In this document: in pieces, positions 1 through 9,253 of the stretch | Numbering within the stretch: the first letter of the stretch is position 1 | Layout of the letters: every line of letters begins with the position of its first letter | Origin: Legionella_C sp048541585 | GTDB lineage: Bacteria > Pseudomonadota > Gammaproteobacteria > Legionellales > Legionellaceae | Length of the DNA: 64,000 nt | NCBI RefSeq assembly: GCF_048541585.1 | Contig: NZ_CP183303.1 | Location: 1,860,001-1,924,000 of the forward strand | Reading direction: 5' to 3' | Notes under the pieces: generated by a model | The model's database searches: none | The model's input: only the letters and a program-made list of their open reading frames with translations | Told to the model about the DNA's origin: nothing | Translations under genes and position numbers: made by a program

Positions 1-1123
1 GTGCATAAGCAGCATATACTTTTTGTGCATCATGCCCACCGCGATTAAGTCGCCAAATATCATCATCAGACATATGCTCGACCATTTTTTTAAGCTCAGG
101 ATATTGGCCAAAAAAATGTTCACGTACGTAGGCGCCATCATGTGCTTTATAAGCTTGGTAATCACCATCTACGCACTCTTCCATACGTTTTTGCATAATA
201 CCGTTTTTATCGCGGGCAAATAGATTATCCCAACGCCCCCCCCAAATAACTTTTATAACATTCCAACCAGCACCACGAAATAATCCTTCTAATTCTTGAA
301 TGATTTTGCCATTACCACGTACAGGGCCGTCAAGTCGTTGCAAATTACAGTTAACAACAAAAATTAAATTATCTAATTTTTCACGAGCTGCAATGGTTAA
401 GGCACCAACCGATTCAGGCTCATCCATTTCACCATCGCCTAAAAATGCCCAAACTTTTCGACCTTCTAACTCTATTAAGCCACGGTTTTCTAAATACTTC
501 AGAAACCTTGCTTGATAGATAGCCTGTAGTGGCCCAAGTCCCATTGATACAGTTGGAAATTGCCAAAAATCAGGCATAAGCCATGGATGTGGATAAGAAG
601 ATATTCCTTTCCCTCCTACCTCTTGACGAAAATTAGCCAGCTGCTGCTCTGATAACCTACCTTCAAGGAAAGCACGCGCATAAATACCTGGTGATGAATG
701 ACCTTGGATATAAACTAAATCGCCACCATGTTTACCATTAGGCCCTTTAAAAAAATAGTCAAATCCTACTTCATATAACGTAGCGGCAGAAGCATAGGAA
801 GCAATATGACCGCCAAGCTCTGGAGCATATTTACCCGCCCGCAAAACCATTGCTACAGCATTCCAACGGATAAGGGCGCCAATTCGTTTTCCGACCCCTT
901 CATCAGGTGGTATAAGCTTTTCTTCATGAGGCTTGATAGTGTTGCGATAAGGCGTATAAATAGTATTAGCGGTGCTTATACCCTTTGCACTAGCCATATT
1001 TTGCAGCTGGGTTAAAAGAAACGCTGCTCGTTCGCTACCGTCATTTCTTAACACAGATTGTAAGGCATCCAGCCATTCACGCGTTTCAATTGGATCAATA
1101 TCATTAAATGTATCACTGGCCAT
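1..1123 (-). CDS. aceE: Pyruvate dehydrogenase E1 component (homodimeric type), N-terminal part
   Basis: E1 of the pyruvate dehydrogenase complex: thiamine-diphosphate-dependent decarboxylation of pyruvate and acetyl transfer to the E2 lipoyl group in the cytosol. Reading the minus strand from an ATG at 1123 gives 374 codons open to the window edge, beginning MASDTFNDIDPIETREWLDA, typical of AceE. A GDGEMDEPES thiamine-binding motif with the downstream NCNLQRLDG stretch is visible, as is the early GGHIASYASAATLYEVGFDY region. An AGGA-like ribosome site precedes the ATG. The C-terminal roughly 500 residues lie outside the window. It is last in a minus-strand run after an antiporter, ampE and a lipoprotein gene. 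Identification is secure. Confidence 0.96.
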   Translation of the reverse strand, partial: MASDTFNDIDPIETREWLDALQSVLRNDGSERAAFLLTQLQNMASAKGISTANTIYTPYRNTIKPHEEKLIPPDEGVGKRIGALIRWNAVAMVLRAGKYAPELGGHIASYASAATLYEVGFDYFFKGPNGKHGGDLVYIQGHSSPGIYARAFLEGRLSEQQLANFRQEVGGKGISSYPHPWLMPDFWQFPTVSMGLGPLQAIYQARFLKYLENRGLIELEGRKVWAFLGDGEMDEPESVGALTIAAREKLDNLIFVVNCNLQRLDGPVRGNGKIIQELEGLFRGAGWNVIKVIWGGRWDNLFARDKNGIMQKRMEECVDGDYQAYKAHDGAYVREHFFGQYPELKKMVEHMSDDDIWRLNRGGHDAQKVYAAYA

Positions 1124-1146
1124 GAATGTGTTCCTCATCTTAAGTC

Positions 1147-1533
1147 TTAATGGCAAACATGCACTGATCGTAGCTGCTTTGAAATTGCTCCAATACATGC
1201 TTGTACGCAAACTCGATAGTCTTGTCGACAGTTACAAGTTGGTTTGCTGCATTGTAGTGGATCACGATAAGAATTCAACTCACGAATAATCTCTCCACCT
1301 TTTACATACTGTTCATGTTGGTAGTATAAGTAGGATTCAGATGTTGACTGCTTGGAAAATGCCACACATTGTGGACAGCTATTACGGCAAGTTTTATTAC
1401 AAGCTTGAGCGCGCTGTTCACAAACTACTGTACATAAGTTACAGGAAGCTTTAGTTTGCCCCAAAGGATAATGCGCACAAGAATTCATGAAAATGAATAA
1501 AAAAGCTAGTACACCACGCATGAAAATAGTCAT
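1147..1533 (-). CDS. Small cysteine-rich putative lipoprotein
   Basis: A 128-residue protein with a hydrophobic N-terminus followed by a lipobox-like FIFMNSC, predicting lipid attachment to Cys19 and export. The mature part holds many cysteines in CxxC and CxxxC spacing, which suggests disulfides or metal binding. I do not recognise a named family. It sits 23 bp upstream of aceE and 34 bp downstream of ampE on the same strand, so it is probably cotranscribed with them. A second in-frame ATG at residue 5 is a possible start; both leave the signal sequence intact. Confidence 0.7.
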   Translation of the reverse strand: MTIFMRGVLAFLFIFMNSCAHYPLGQTKASCNLCTVVCEQRAQACNKTCRNSCPQCVAFSKQSTSESYLYYQHEQYVKGGEIIRELNSYRDPLQCSKPTCNCRQDYRVCVQACIGAISKQLRSVHVCH

Positions 1534-1567
1534 TTAAGTATACTCACAATATTGAAATTTTTTCCTA

Positions 1568-2320
1568 TTATAACCAAGTCGACAAAGTAAGTAAGGCAAT
1601 TAACACTAAATATATAACTAGTGCATATTCCACTAAGCTTTGCGCATAAGGCAAGGTAACTATTTCCAGCTCTTGACTACGCGCAGCAAGTAAACCACCT
1701 GTACTTAATATTGCATCATTGTTTTTTGGAGAAGACAAAAAAACTTGCTGATAATAGTTAAATCCCTTCTGAAAATTTCCTACTAATAGGTAAAAGAGCA
1801 ACGTTATCCTTGTAGTAGGCCAATCTAAAATATTAATTATATTTGTTGCAGCTACTTTCGTAATTTCATAGTGCATACATAAAGACACTAGTCGATAAAA
1901 AAGCACCCCAAGAGGGCCAGTTAGTATAAACCAAAAAATTACAGCAAAAAGCTGGTTATTAGCCTTAGCAAAATAATTTCCGGCTACTAGTTCATTTTCC
2001 AATTCATCCTTCGGTGTTTTGGTTGGATAAAATGGATTTTCTGGGCCAACACAATGATAAAATACAATAAAATTAATTATAAAACCAAAAATACCAAAAA
2101 ATAACTGACCTAAAAGGAGCAATAAAACCCAAACAATCAGCATTAAGGGCAATATAATTAAAATTAAAGCAATATATGAGTTTTGAATAAATCTTACTTG
2201 CTGAAATTTACTAGTTAAATTTTCTACATAGTCTGAAAACCAATTAAAGCGAGTCGCAGAAAAAGCATGAATTAAATAACGTTCACTCAACAAGGTTAAT
2301 ATTATAATTAACAATTTCAT
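1568..2320 (-). CDS. ampE: AmpE-like inner-membrane protein
   Basis: A 250-residue multi-pass membrane protein resembling AmpE, the partner of AmpD in enterobacterial beta-lactamase induction; its biochemical activity is unclear. Matching features are the N-terminal ERYL segment, the central block with FWFILTGPLGVLFYRLV, the ILDWPTTRI motif, the following GNFQKGFNYYQQ segment, and a final hydrophobic helix near the C-terminus. Length is close to the family norm (about 280). ampE lies near aceE in other gammaproteobacteria, which supports the call. Its start is two bases after the antiporter stop, so the two genes are translationally close and probably one operon. Confidence 0.85.
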   Translation of the reverse strand: MKLLIIILTLLSERYLIHAFSATRFNWFSDYVENLTSKFQQVRFIQNSYIALILIILPLMLIVWVLLLLLGQLFFGIFGFIINFIVFYHCVGPENPFYPTKTPKDELENELVAGNYFAKANNQLFAVIFWFILTGPLGVLFYRLVSLCMHYEITKVAATNIINILDWPTTRITLLFYLLVGNFQKGFNYYQQVFLSSPKNNDAILSTGGLLAARSQELEIVTLPYAQSLVEYALVIYLVLIALLTLSTWL

Positions 2321-2322
2321 GA

Positions 2323-3492
2323 CTAATCCTTACGCATTTTCTCGGATAATGCAATTGGGGTTGGATACTTTAAAACGACCAAATAAGAAGAAACAATAAA
2401 TGTTAAAATAGTTGTAGCCTGTATTAAATTTGACGCAACTTCCGAAATTAAATGCGTATTTAAAGCAATACTGGCAACCAGTAAAGAAAACTCACTAGTC
2501 TGTCCTAATCGTAAACCTACCTCTTTAGCTACTGTCTTTTTCTCTCCTGACTTAATAAGAAGATATTGGAATACTATTGGCTTAAGAACTAGCATCAAAA
2601 TAGCAAGTAGGCAAGCTGGGATAATGACTTGTGCAACGAAACTAAAATTAAATGTAGCGCCAATCGAAAAAAAGAACATAACCAGAAAAAAATCTCTTAG
2701 CGGCTTAAGGCTTTCTGCAATATAAAGAGAGATAGGACTAGATGCAATGGCAACTCCTGCAACAAAAGCACCAATATCTTGCGATAAGCCTATTTGCTCT
2801 GCTAGAAATGAAAGCCCAAGGCACCAACCAATTGATAATAAAAAAACATATTCTTGTGTTCTATCAAACCGCGCGAGAAGCTTTACAAGTACATAGCGCT
2901 CAACCGCAAAAGCTAATAGAGTTAACGCTGGCAAAGCAAAACCAACTAAGGCAAAATCATTTAATGATAGGCCATCGCCTTGAGCACCATTTATTAGAAT
3001 TAATACAATAATAGCAATAACATCCTGCATTAATAATACGCTAATCATTACTTCACCAGTGTGCTGATGATGTAATATGGTGGTTGGTAATAATTTTAAG
3101 CCAATAATCGTACTAGAAAACATCATTGTAGCGCCTAAAACCCATGCTTCTCCGACGCTAAGCCCAAACCATCTTCCAATTCCAAATGCGATTAATGCAA
3201 AGAAAACTGAGCTTAAAATAGCAATCCAAGTAATCTTTTTAAGCATATGGACCAGATTTTGCGGCTGTAAGTGTAAGCCTAATAAAAATAAGAGAAAAAC
3301 GATACCTATATCACCTACTTGTTGTACCGTAGTAACGTTGTTAACTAATTTAAGACCCCAAGGGCCTAGCGCTGCGCCTAATAAAATATAAGCAACTAAT
3401 AAAGATTGTTTTGTAAACAAAACAAGTGTTGAAAATACTGCTGCCCCAGCAAAAATTAGAAAGATTGTATAAAAAACTGAGTCAGTATACAT
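2323..3492 (-). CDS. CPA2-family cation:proton antiporter, membrane domain only
   Basis: A 389-residue polytopic membrane protein of the monovalent cation:proton antiporter-2 family (KefB/KefC/YbaL type). About twelve hydrophobic segments are visible, with conserved family stretches such as LLFLLGLHLQP, MMFSSTIIGLKLL, LLMQDVIAI with its membrane aspartate, and GAFVAGVAIASSP. The family usually continues into a cytosolic TrkA-N nucleotide-binding domain; here the protein stops after the membrane part, so it is either a short subfamily member or regulated separately. The ion (K+ or Na+) cannot be told from sequence. It is the first gene of the ampE-aceE run. Confidence 0.88.
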   Translation of the reverse strand: MYTDSVFYTIFLIFAGAAVFSTLVLFTKQSLLVAYILLGAALGPWGLKLVNNVTTVQQVGDIGIVFLLFLLGLHLQPQNLVHMLKKITWIAILSSVFFALIAFGIGRWFGLSVGEAWVLGATMMFSSTIIGLKLLPTTILHHQHTGEVMISVLLMQDVIAIIVLILINGAQGDGLSLNDFALVGFALPALTLLAFAVERYVLVKLLARFDRTQEYVFLLSIGWCLGLSFLAEQIGLSQDIGAFVAGVAIASSPISLYIAESLKPLRDFFLVMFFFSIGATFNFSFVAQVIIPACLLAILMLVLKPIVFQYLLIKSGEKKTVAKEVGLRLGQTSEFSLLVASIALNTHLISEVASNLIQATTILTFIVSSYLVVLKYPTPIALSEKMRKD

Positions 3493-3733
3493 AATACACC
3501 AGGTTTAAGGAGTAAAGTGCGACTTATAATTATAAGCAAAAAGCAGTAGCTTTTGAGCTACATTATTTGCTTTCAATAGTTTATAAGGATCATATTCTCT
3601 CACTAATGTCTTACCTACTTAGTAGAATAAGCCTTTAATAGAAAGTTTATCGAACCATGCTTTTACAACAGATAGAATACAAAATCAAGTAACCCTTAAT
3701 TTTGTTAAATTATTAAACAAAAGAAGACTAATT

Positions 3734-4732
3734 TTAATAAAATTTGCCCGAAGTTTTACCACGAAAAACTCGATATGAATACAACGTATAAATGAGCAGT
3801 ACTGGTAACATAATTGCTACCCCAATTAGAATAAATATTAAAGTTGAGTCGGGAGCTGCAGCCTCCCAAAAGGTAACTTGATGCGGAATTAAAAAAGGAT
3901 AAATACTAATAGCAATTCCTAAATAAGAACAAAGAAAAATGACAATACTTCCAATGAAAGGCTTTACCTCGTTTCCTGGCGATAACGTTGCTAAATTATA
4001 CCAAGTAATTAAAATGGTGATGCCTGTTAAAATAGGAAGTGGCGCTAATAAAAAGATATCTGGAAAGCTATACCATCGATTAAAAATTAGTTCACTATGT
4101 AATGGTGTCCAGATACTGACAATGATTAAAAATAAACTTACTAAAATCAACATTCCCTTTGCAAAATGTACCATTTTACGTTGTAGCCTGCCTTGGCTTT
4201 TAATAACCATCCAGGTTGCACCCAATAACCCATATCCACAAACTAAAGCAATTCCAGTTAACAAAGTAAAGGGTGTTAACCAATCTACATCATTTATTGT
4301 ATGTCTAGCTGGGTCAACAGGAAAGCCATGAACAACACAACCTAAGACAACGCCTTGAAAAAAAGCCGCTGCAACTGAGCTTATCGCAAATATCCAGTTC
4401 CACAATGGCTTGCTAGCTGTTGCTTTAAAACGAAATTCAAAACTTACGCCTCTAAAAATCAAACCAATTAACATCAGCATCAGAGGCATATATAAAATAG
4501 GTAACAATAAGCCATAAGCCATAGGGAATGCGCCATAAAGCATAGCGCCACCAAAAACCAGCCATGTTTCATTGCCATCCCATACAGGCGCCACTGAGCT
4601 CATCATTTGATCCCTTTCTAATTCACTTTCAGTGAAAGGAAACAAAATACCAATGCCTAAATCAAAGCCATCTAAAATAACATACATTATAATGATGAAA
4701 GCAAGCAGGCCTGCAAACAGAATTGGTAACAT
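3734..4732 (-). CDS. cydB: Cytochrome bd-type quinol oxidase subunit II
   Basis: Subunit II of a cytochrome bd quinol oxidase, an inner-membrane terminal oxidase reducing O2 to water without pumping protons. The 332-residue protein starts with a hydrophobic helix leading into YVILDGFDLGIGILFPF and has the conserved WDGNETWLVFGGAMLYGAFP block, both diagnostic of CydB. Its size and sequence fit the shorter CioB-like (cyanide-insensitive) branch. Its ATG shares one base with the cydA stop, so translation is coupled. No small CydX/CydY-type subunit follows in the 240 bp downstream. Confidence 0.94.
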   Translation of the reverse strand: MLPILFAGLLAFIIIMYVILDGFDLGIGILFPFTESELERDQMMSSVAPVWDGNETWLVFGGAMLYGAFPMAYGLLLPILYMPLMLMLIGLIFRGVSFEFRFKATASKPLWNWIFAISSVAAAFFQGVVLGCVVHGFPVDPARHTINDVDWLTPFTLLTGIALVCGYGLLGATWMVIKSQGRLQRKMVHFAKGMLILVSLFLIIVSIWTPLHSELIFNRWYSFPDIFLLAPLPILTGITILITWYNLATLSPGNEVKPFIGSIVIFLCSYLGIAISIYPFLIPHQVTFWEAAAPDSTLIFILIGVAIMLPVLLIYTLYSYRVFRGKTSGKFY

Positions 4733-6108
4733 TATTTAGATTCTCCTGTAGGATCATTTTCAGACATATACTGAAATGGCATATGATCAACGGCTTTATC
4801 ATCAAGCATAACCAACCCATGGCGAACTGTTTTAAACAAATAATATAGATAGAAGCTAAAAATAATGCCATAAACTAAAATAAGTAATAAAAATGAGATA
4901 GCCACTTCCTGCCAACCAACCCGTGAAACAGCATCTACTGTTCGCTGTAAGTTATAAACAACCCAGGGCTGGCGACCAAATTCTGCGGTAAACCAACCGC
5001 AAATTGTAGCTACAAAACCAAGTGGAGCGATGAGAATACACCATTTATGAAAAAGTTTTGCTTGAAATAAAGTTTTCCTGAATCGCAAAAACAGCGCAAA
5101 AATCGCTGTTGCTAACATAATAAGGCCAATACCAACCATAATTCTAAAGGAGAAGAATACTGCTGCAACCTTAGGTTGATCAGCTACACTAACAGATTTT
5201 AACCCAATTAATTCGCCGTTTAAGTCATGAGTATTAATTAAACTAGCTAGTTTTGGAATTTCAATTGCATAATTATTTCTTTGCTCACTTTGAGAAGGAA
5301 TAGCAAATAAAACCAGCGGCGCTCCTTTTTGGGTATTCCATACTCCCTCCATGGCTGCAGTCTTTAAAGGTTGATAATGATGAATTGCTAAGCCAACACT
5401 ATCGCCGATAGCAATCTGGATAGGTACGACAATTAATGCAGACCACATGGTAAAAGACAAACACTTCTTAGCAACTTCTAAATGCTTGTTTTTAACTAAA
5501 AAATAAGCAGCAATTCCTGCGATAACAAAACAAGTTGTAGTATAAGAAGCAAAAATCATGTGTAGAACACGAGGAATAAAAAGTGGATTAAAAACTACAT
5601 CCCACCAATTACTGACAATATATTTTCCATTAACGATTTCATAGCCCGCTGGAACTTGCATCCAAGAATTTGCTGACAAAATCCAAAAGGCAGAAATTGT
5701 GGTGCCTACGCCAACAAAGGTAGTAGCAAAAAAATGAAGTTTGGGCGGGACACGTTCCCAGCCGAATAACATTACTCCTAAAAAACCAGCCTCTAAAAAG
5801 AAAGCTGTCAATGTTTCATAGGCAAATAAAGCACCAAGTACATTGCCAAACTGAGCTATAAAAGGCCCAAAATTGGTACCAATTTGATAAGCTAACACTA
5901 TTCCAGAGACAACACCCATACCAAATGTTAGGGCAAATATTTTAGTCCAGAATTTACAAATTATTAAATAAAGAGGATTTTTGGTTCTTAACCATGTTGC
6001 TTCCATAATAATTAAGAAAACAGCAAGCCCTAGATTTAAAGTAGGAAATAGAATATGGAAGGCCATACTAAATCCAAACTGTGCTCTTGATAAGATTTCT
6101 ACAATCAT
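4732..6108 (-). CDS. cydA: Cytochrome bd-type quinol oxidase subunit I
   Basis: Subunit I, carrying the haems and the quinol-oxidising site. The 458-residue protein opens with LSRAQFGFSMAFHILFPTLN, which includes the conserved axial-haem histidine, and contains GVVSGIVLAYQIGTNF and the C-terminal GRQPWVVYNLQRT motif typical of CydA. The quinol loop is short, as in the CioA branch rather than the long-loop E. coli type. It is the first gene of a two-gene operon with cydB; the 437 bp upstream contain two inverted repeats listed separately. It likely serves microaerobic or nitric-oxide-stressed respiration, as is known for the family. Confidence 0.95.
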   Translation of the reverse strand: MIVEILSRAQFGFSMAFHILFPTLNLGLAVFLIIMEATWLRTKNPLYLIICKFWTKIFALTFGMGVVSGIVLAYQIGTNFGPFIAQFGNVLGALFAYETLTAFFLEAGFLGVMLFGWERVPPKLHFFATTFVGVGTTISAFWILSANSWMQVPAGYEIVNGKYIVSNWWDVVFNPLFIPRVLHMIFASYTTTCFVIAGIAAYFLVKNKHLEVAKKCLSFTMWSALIVVPIQIAIGDSVGLAIHHYQPLKTAAMEGVWNTQKGAPLVLFAIPSQSEQRNNYAIEIPKLASLINTHDLNGELIGLKSVSVADQPKVAAVFFSFRIMVGIGLIMLATAIFALFLRFRKTLFQAKLFHKWCILIAPLGFVATICGWFTAEFGRQPWVVYNLQRTVDAVSRVGWQEVAISFLLLILVYGIIFSFYLYYLFKTVRHGLVMLDDKAVDHMPFQYMSENDPTGESK

Positions 6109-6155
6109 ATTCCACCTTATTAGATGTATATTAGCGAGCTAAAACTAAGCTTATG

Positions 6156-6248
6156 ACACCTAAATGATAGTAATTATTGCGGGCGTTTAAATCGTTTAGG
6201 TGTTGTAAACCTAACTCTAGATAAGAATTACTTAAAACCTTATCTAGA
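6156..6248. promoter_or_regulatory. Two inverted repeats in the cydA leader
   Basis: Arms 6156-6168 and 6191-6203 pair over 13 bp with one G-T (ACACCTAAATGAT against its complement). Arms 6216-6225 and 6239-6248 pair perfectly over 10 bp (TCTAGATAAG). Neither is followed by a T-run, so they look more like operators or leader RNA structures than terminators. They lie 48-140 bp upstream of the cydA start. The rest of the 6109-6545 gap is AT-rich and holds no gene that I can see. Confidence 0.4.
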
Positions 6249-6456
6249 ACTTGAGTTTTAAATAGAGCGAATTCTCAATTTGTATATATATATTTTATAC
6301 CCCTTTTAGAGAAAAATACATTGTTAGTCAATATTTAATGGCCTTTTTTTGCCTACAACGTTATTATGGCTACTTACATCTTATGCTGTACATTTAATAG
6401 ACAAATAGTAATATGAATGATACAATGAATTTATTTTAAAATATAGATTACAGTTT

Positions 6457-6478
6457 GATATGATAATAATCATTAAGC
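6457..6478. promoter_or_regulatory. Fur-box-like site upstream of the MFS gene
   Basis: GATATGATAATAATCATTAA shares the GATAAT/ATCATT arrangement of Fur boxes (a GATAAT hexamer, one spacer base, then ATCATT), about 70 bp before the MFS start. The match to the 19-bp consensus is partial, and AT-rich DNA gives chance hits. Confidence 0.3.
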
Positions 6479-6545
6479 TTTAAAGCTAAACATAAAATTG
6501 TATCTATAATGTATGTATTAATTAAACTAGGGAGTTCAGTTAAGC

Positions 6546-7856
6546 ATGGCCTATCCCAATACCCTACTGAATACTAAGAAAAAATTTGTTTTCATCCCAT
6601 GGATTGTATGGGGATTAGGTTGCCTCTTTTACTTTTATGAATGTTTATTACAAGTATCGCCTGGTGTAATGAGCAATGAGCTTATGCGCGATTTTTCTGT
6701 AACAAGCCAAACCTTAGGTATTTTATCTGGAATTTATTTTTACTCTTATGCTGTAATGCAACTTCCCGGTGGCGTTTTAATGGATTATTTTGGCCCACAA
6801 CGTTTATTAACTATTGCGACTTTAATTTGTTCTTTGAGTACGATAGCATTTGGTTACACTAATAATTTCTATACAGCTTGCTTTGCTCGTTTGATGATTG
6901 GTTTTGGATCTTCTTTTGCCGCAGTAGGTGCAATGAAATTAGCTGCTAATTGGTTTGCAGCTAATCGTTTTGCTCTATTAACAGGAATTATGGTCACTGT
7001 TGGTATGCTTGGGGCTATTGGTGGTGAGGCGCCCTTAGCGCTTCTTATAGATAATTATGGTTGGCGTGAAAGTATGTTTATTATGGGAACGCTGGGCATT
7101 TTTTTAGCTATCCTCATCCTTCTCATTGCTAAAGATTCACCTAACCAAACCTTAGCAGCAAATACTACAGATAAACCTAGCGACAAAGAACATGTGTGGG
7201 CTAGTTTATTTAAACTAATAAAAAATAAACAGCTTTGGTTAGTTGCTATTTATGGTGGTTTGATGTACATGGCAACACCAGTTTTTTGCGGCTTATGGGG
7301 CGTTCCCTTTCTAATGTTGAAATTAAACCTTGTAAAAGCCGTAGCTGCCAATTATATTTCTTCAGTTTTTGTGGGTTGGGCTATTGCAAGTCCTATATGG
7401 GGAATTATTTCAAACCGACTTGGTAGACGTAAGCCACCTTTATATATTGGTAGCATTGGTGCCTTAATTACAAGCTTATTATTTATTTACGCACCTATTA
7501 GCTCTGATATTTTAATGCATTTATTATTGCTTTCATTTGGTGTTTTCTCAGCAGGATTTTTACCCGCATTTGCAATAGCCAAAGAATTATGTGATAAGCA
7601 ATACGTCGCAACAGGTTTAAGTTTTATGAATATGATGAATATGATTGGTATTGCCCTTGGCCAGCCCTTAATTGGTTTAATTTTAGATAAGATGTGGCAA
7701 GGTCAGTTAATTGATCAGGTTAGAGTTTATCCAATTGAAGCCTATTATTTAGCCTTAGGAATATTACCACTTTGTATTTTAATATCTTTAATTATCTTAC
7801 CACGTATCAATGAAACTTATTGTCATAATATACATAATGAAGATCAATCGAAATAA
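6546..7856 (+). CDS. Major facilitator superfamily transporter
   Basis: A 436-residue inner-membrane secondary transporter with twelve predicted helices. The loop between helices 2 and 3 carries LMDYFGPQRLLT (the GxLaDrxGrr-type MFS signature), a central charged loop of about 35 residues separates the halves, and the second half repeats the signature as ISNRLGRRKPPLY. Legionellae carry many MFS carriers for amino acids, nucleosides and siderophores; the substrate here cannot be read from sequence. A possible Fur site upstream would fit iron-related transport, but this is only suggestive. The gene is followed by miaB after 58 bp. Confidence 0.88.
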   Translation: MAYPNTLLNTKKKFVFIPWIVWGLGCLFYFYECLLQVSPGVMSNELMRDFSVTSQTLGILSGIYFYSYAVMQLPGGVLMDYFGPQRLLTIATLICSLSTIAFGYTNNFYTACFARLMIGFGSSFAAVGAMKLAANWFAANRFALLTGIMVTVGMLGAIGGEAPLALLIDNYGWRESMFIMGTLGIFLAILILLIAKDSPNQTLAANTTDKPSDKEHVWASLFKLIKNKQLWLVAIYGGLMYMATPVFCGLWGVPFLMLKLNLVKAVAANYISSVFVGWAIASPIWGIISNRLGRRKPPLYIGSIGALITSLLFIYAPISSDILMHLLLLSFGVFSAGFLPAFAIAKELCDKQYVATGLSFMNMMNMIGIALGQPLIGLILDKMWQGQLIDQVRVYPIEAYYLALGILPLCILISLIILPRINETYCHNIHNEDQSK

Positions 7857-7914
7857 TTAAGAATTAGCGTATAATTTCATCACCTTTAAGAAGCAAATTA
7901 TTAATAGAGAAATC

Positions 7915-9252
7915 ATGTCTAAAAAACTTTATATTAAAACCAACGGTTGTCAGATGAATGACTACGACTCTGCAAAAATGGCAGAAGTTTTATTGCATTC
8001 ACATAAACTAGAAAAAACAAATAATGTAGAAGAGGCAGATGTTATACTCTTAAACACTTGTTCTATTCGTGAAAAAGCACAGGAAAAAGTCTTCTCTCAA
8101 CTTGGACAATGGCGTGAATTTAAAAAAGCTAATCCAGAGGTTATTATTGGAGTTGGAGGATGTGTAGCCAGTCAGGAAGGTGGTGATATTATAAAACGCG
8201 CTCCATTTGTAGATTTAGTATTTGGCCCACAAACTCTCCATCGTCTACCGGCTTTATTAGAGCAACGTTTAAAGACCAAAAAGCCTGTTATTGATATTAG
8301 CTTCCCAGAAATTGAAAAATTTGATCATTTACCCGCGCCGCGTGCCGAAGGTCCTATGGCTTTCGTATCCATTATGGAAGGATGTAGTAAGTATTGCAGT
8401 TATTGTGTGGTTCCCTATACACGTGGTGAAGAAATTAGTCGCCCTTTTGATGATGTACTTGCTGAGTGTTATCAATTAGCTCTACAGGGAGTACGTGAGA
8501 TTAATTTATTAGGTCAAAATGTTAACGATTATCGCGGTCCCATGGAAAGTGGTGATATTGCCGATTTGGCCTTATTGATTCATTACATCGCAGCTATTGA
8601 TGGCATAGGAAGAATACGTTTTACAACTTCTCATCCATTAGCTTTTTCTGATAATTTAATCAACGCATTTGCTGAAGTTCCCGAGCTCGCAAATCATTTG
8701 CATTTACCGGTACAAAGTGGCTCAGATAGAATACTTGCGCTTATGAAACGTGGTTATACTGCGCTTGAATACAAATCTAAAATTCGTAAGTTACGGAAAG
8801 TAAGGCCTGACATACGCTTATCAACTGACATTATTGTCGGTTTTCCTGGCGAAACTGACAAAGACTTTCAAGATACTATGGACTTAGTTCATGAGATAGG
8901 TTTTGATACTTCGTTTAGCTTTATTTATAGTCCTCGTCCTGGTACACCAGCTGCTAACCTTGTAGACGAAATTCCTATGGAAACTAAAAAGCAGCGCTTA
9001 CAAATTTTGCAAAACCGATTAACCTTAAATGCAGTTCATTATAGTCAATCGATGGTAGGCAGTACTCAAAAAATATTAGTTACTGGGAAATCAAAGAAAG
9101 ACGAAACTCAATTAGCAGGTAGAACAGAGTGCAATCGGGTTGTAAACTTTGATGGACCTGCTGAACTTATTGGCCATTTTATTTCGGTAACCATTACTGA
9201 AGCTCTGCCAAATTCACTACGCGCCCGTTACGAGATACCTGCTACGGCTTGA
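7915..9252 (+). CDS. miaB: tRNA-2-methylthio-N6-dimethylallyladenosine synthase
   Basis: Radical-SAM methylthiotransferase that converts i6A37 to ms2i6A37 in tRNAs reading UNN codons. The 445-residue protein has the N-terminal auxiliary cluster cysteines C12 (NGCQMN), C49 (LNTCSIR) and C83 (VGGCVA), the radical-SAM CxxxCxxC at C157, C161 and C164 (EGCSKYCSYCVVPYTRGEE), and a C-terminal TRAM domain ending near residue 440. Length is normal for MiaB. It starts a tight plus-strand run: rluD begins one base after its stop. Confidence 0.97.
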   Translation: MSKKLYIKTNGCQMNDYDSAKMAEVLLHSHKLEKTNNVEEADVILLNTCSIREKAQEKVFSQLGQWREFKKANPEVIIGVGGCVASQEGGDIIKRAPFVDLVFGPQTLHRLPALLEQRLKTKKPVIDISFPEIEKFDHLPAPRAEGPMAFVSIMEGCSKYCSYCVVPYTRGEEISRPFDDVLAECYQLALQGVREINLLGQNVNDYRGPMESGDIADLALLIHYIAAIDGIGRIRFTTSHPLAFSDNLINAFAEVPELANHLHLPVQSGSDRILALMKRGYTALEYKSKIRKLRKVRPDIRLSTDIIVGFPGETDKDFQDTMDLVHEIGFDTSFSFIYSPRPGTPAANLVDEIPMETKKQRLQILQNRLTLNAVHYSQSMVGSTQKILVTGKSKKDETQLAGRTECNRVVNFDGPAELIGHFISVTITEALPNSLRARYEIPATA

Positions 9253-9253
9253 T

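Noticed and set aside
1147..1289. Plus-strand ORF at 972-1289
   Set aside because: It is antisense to aceE and the lipoprotein gene with no coding support.
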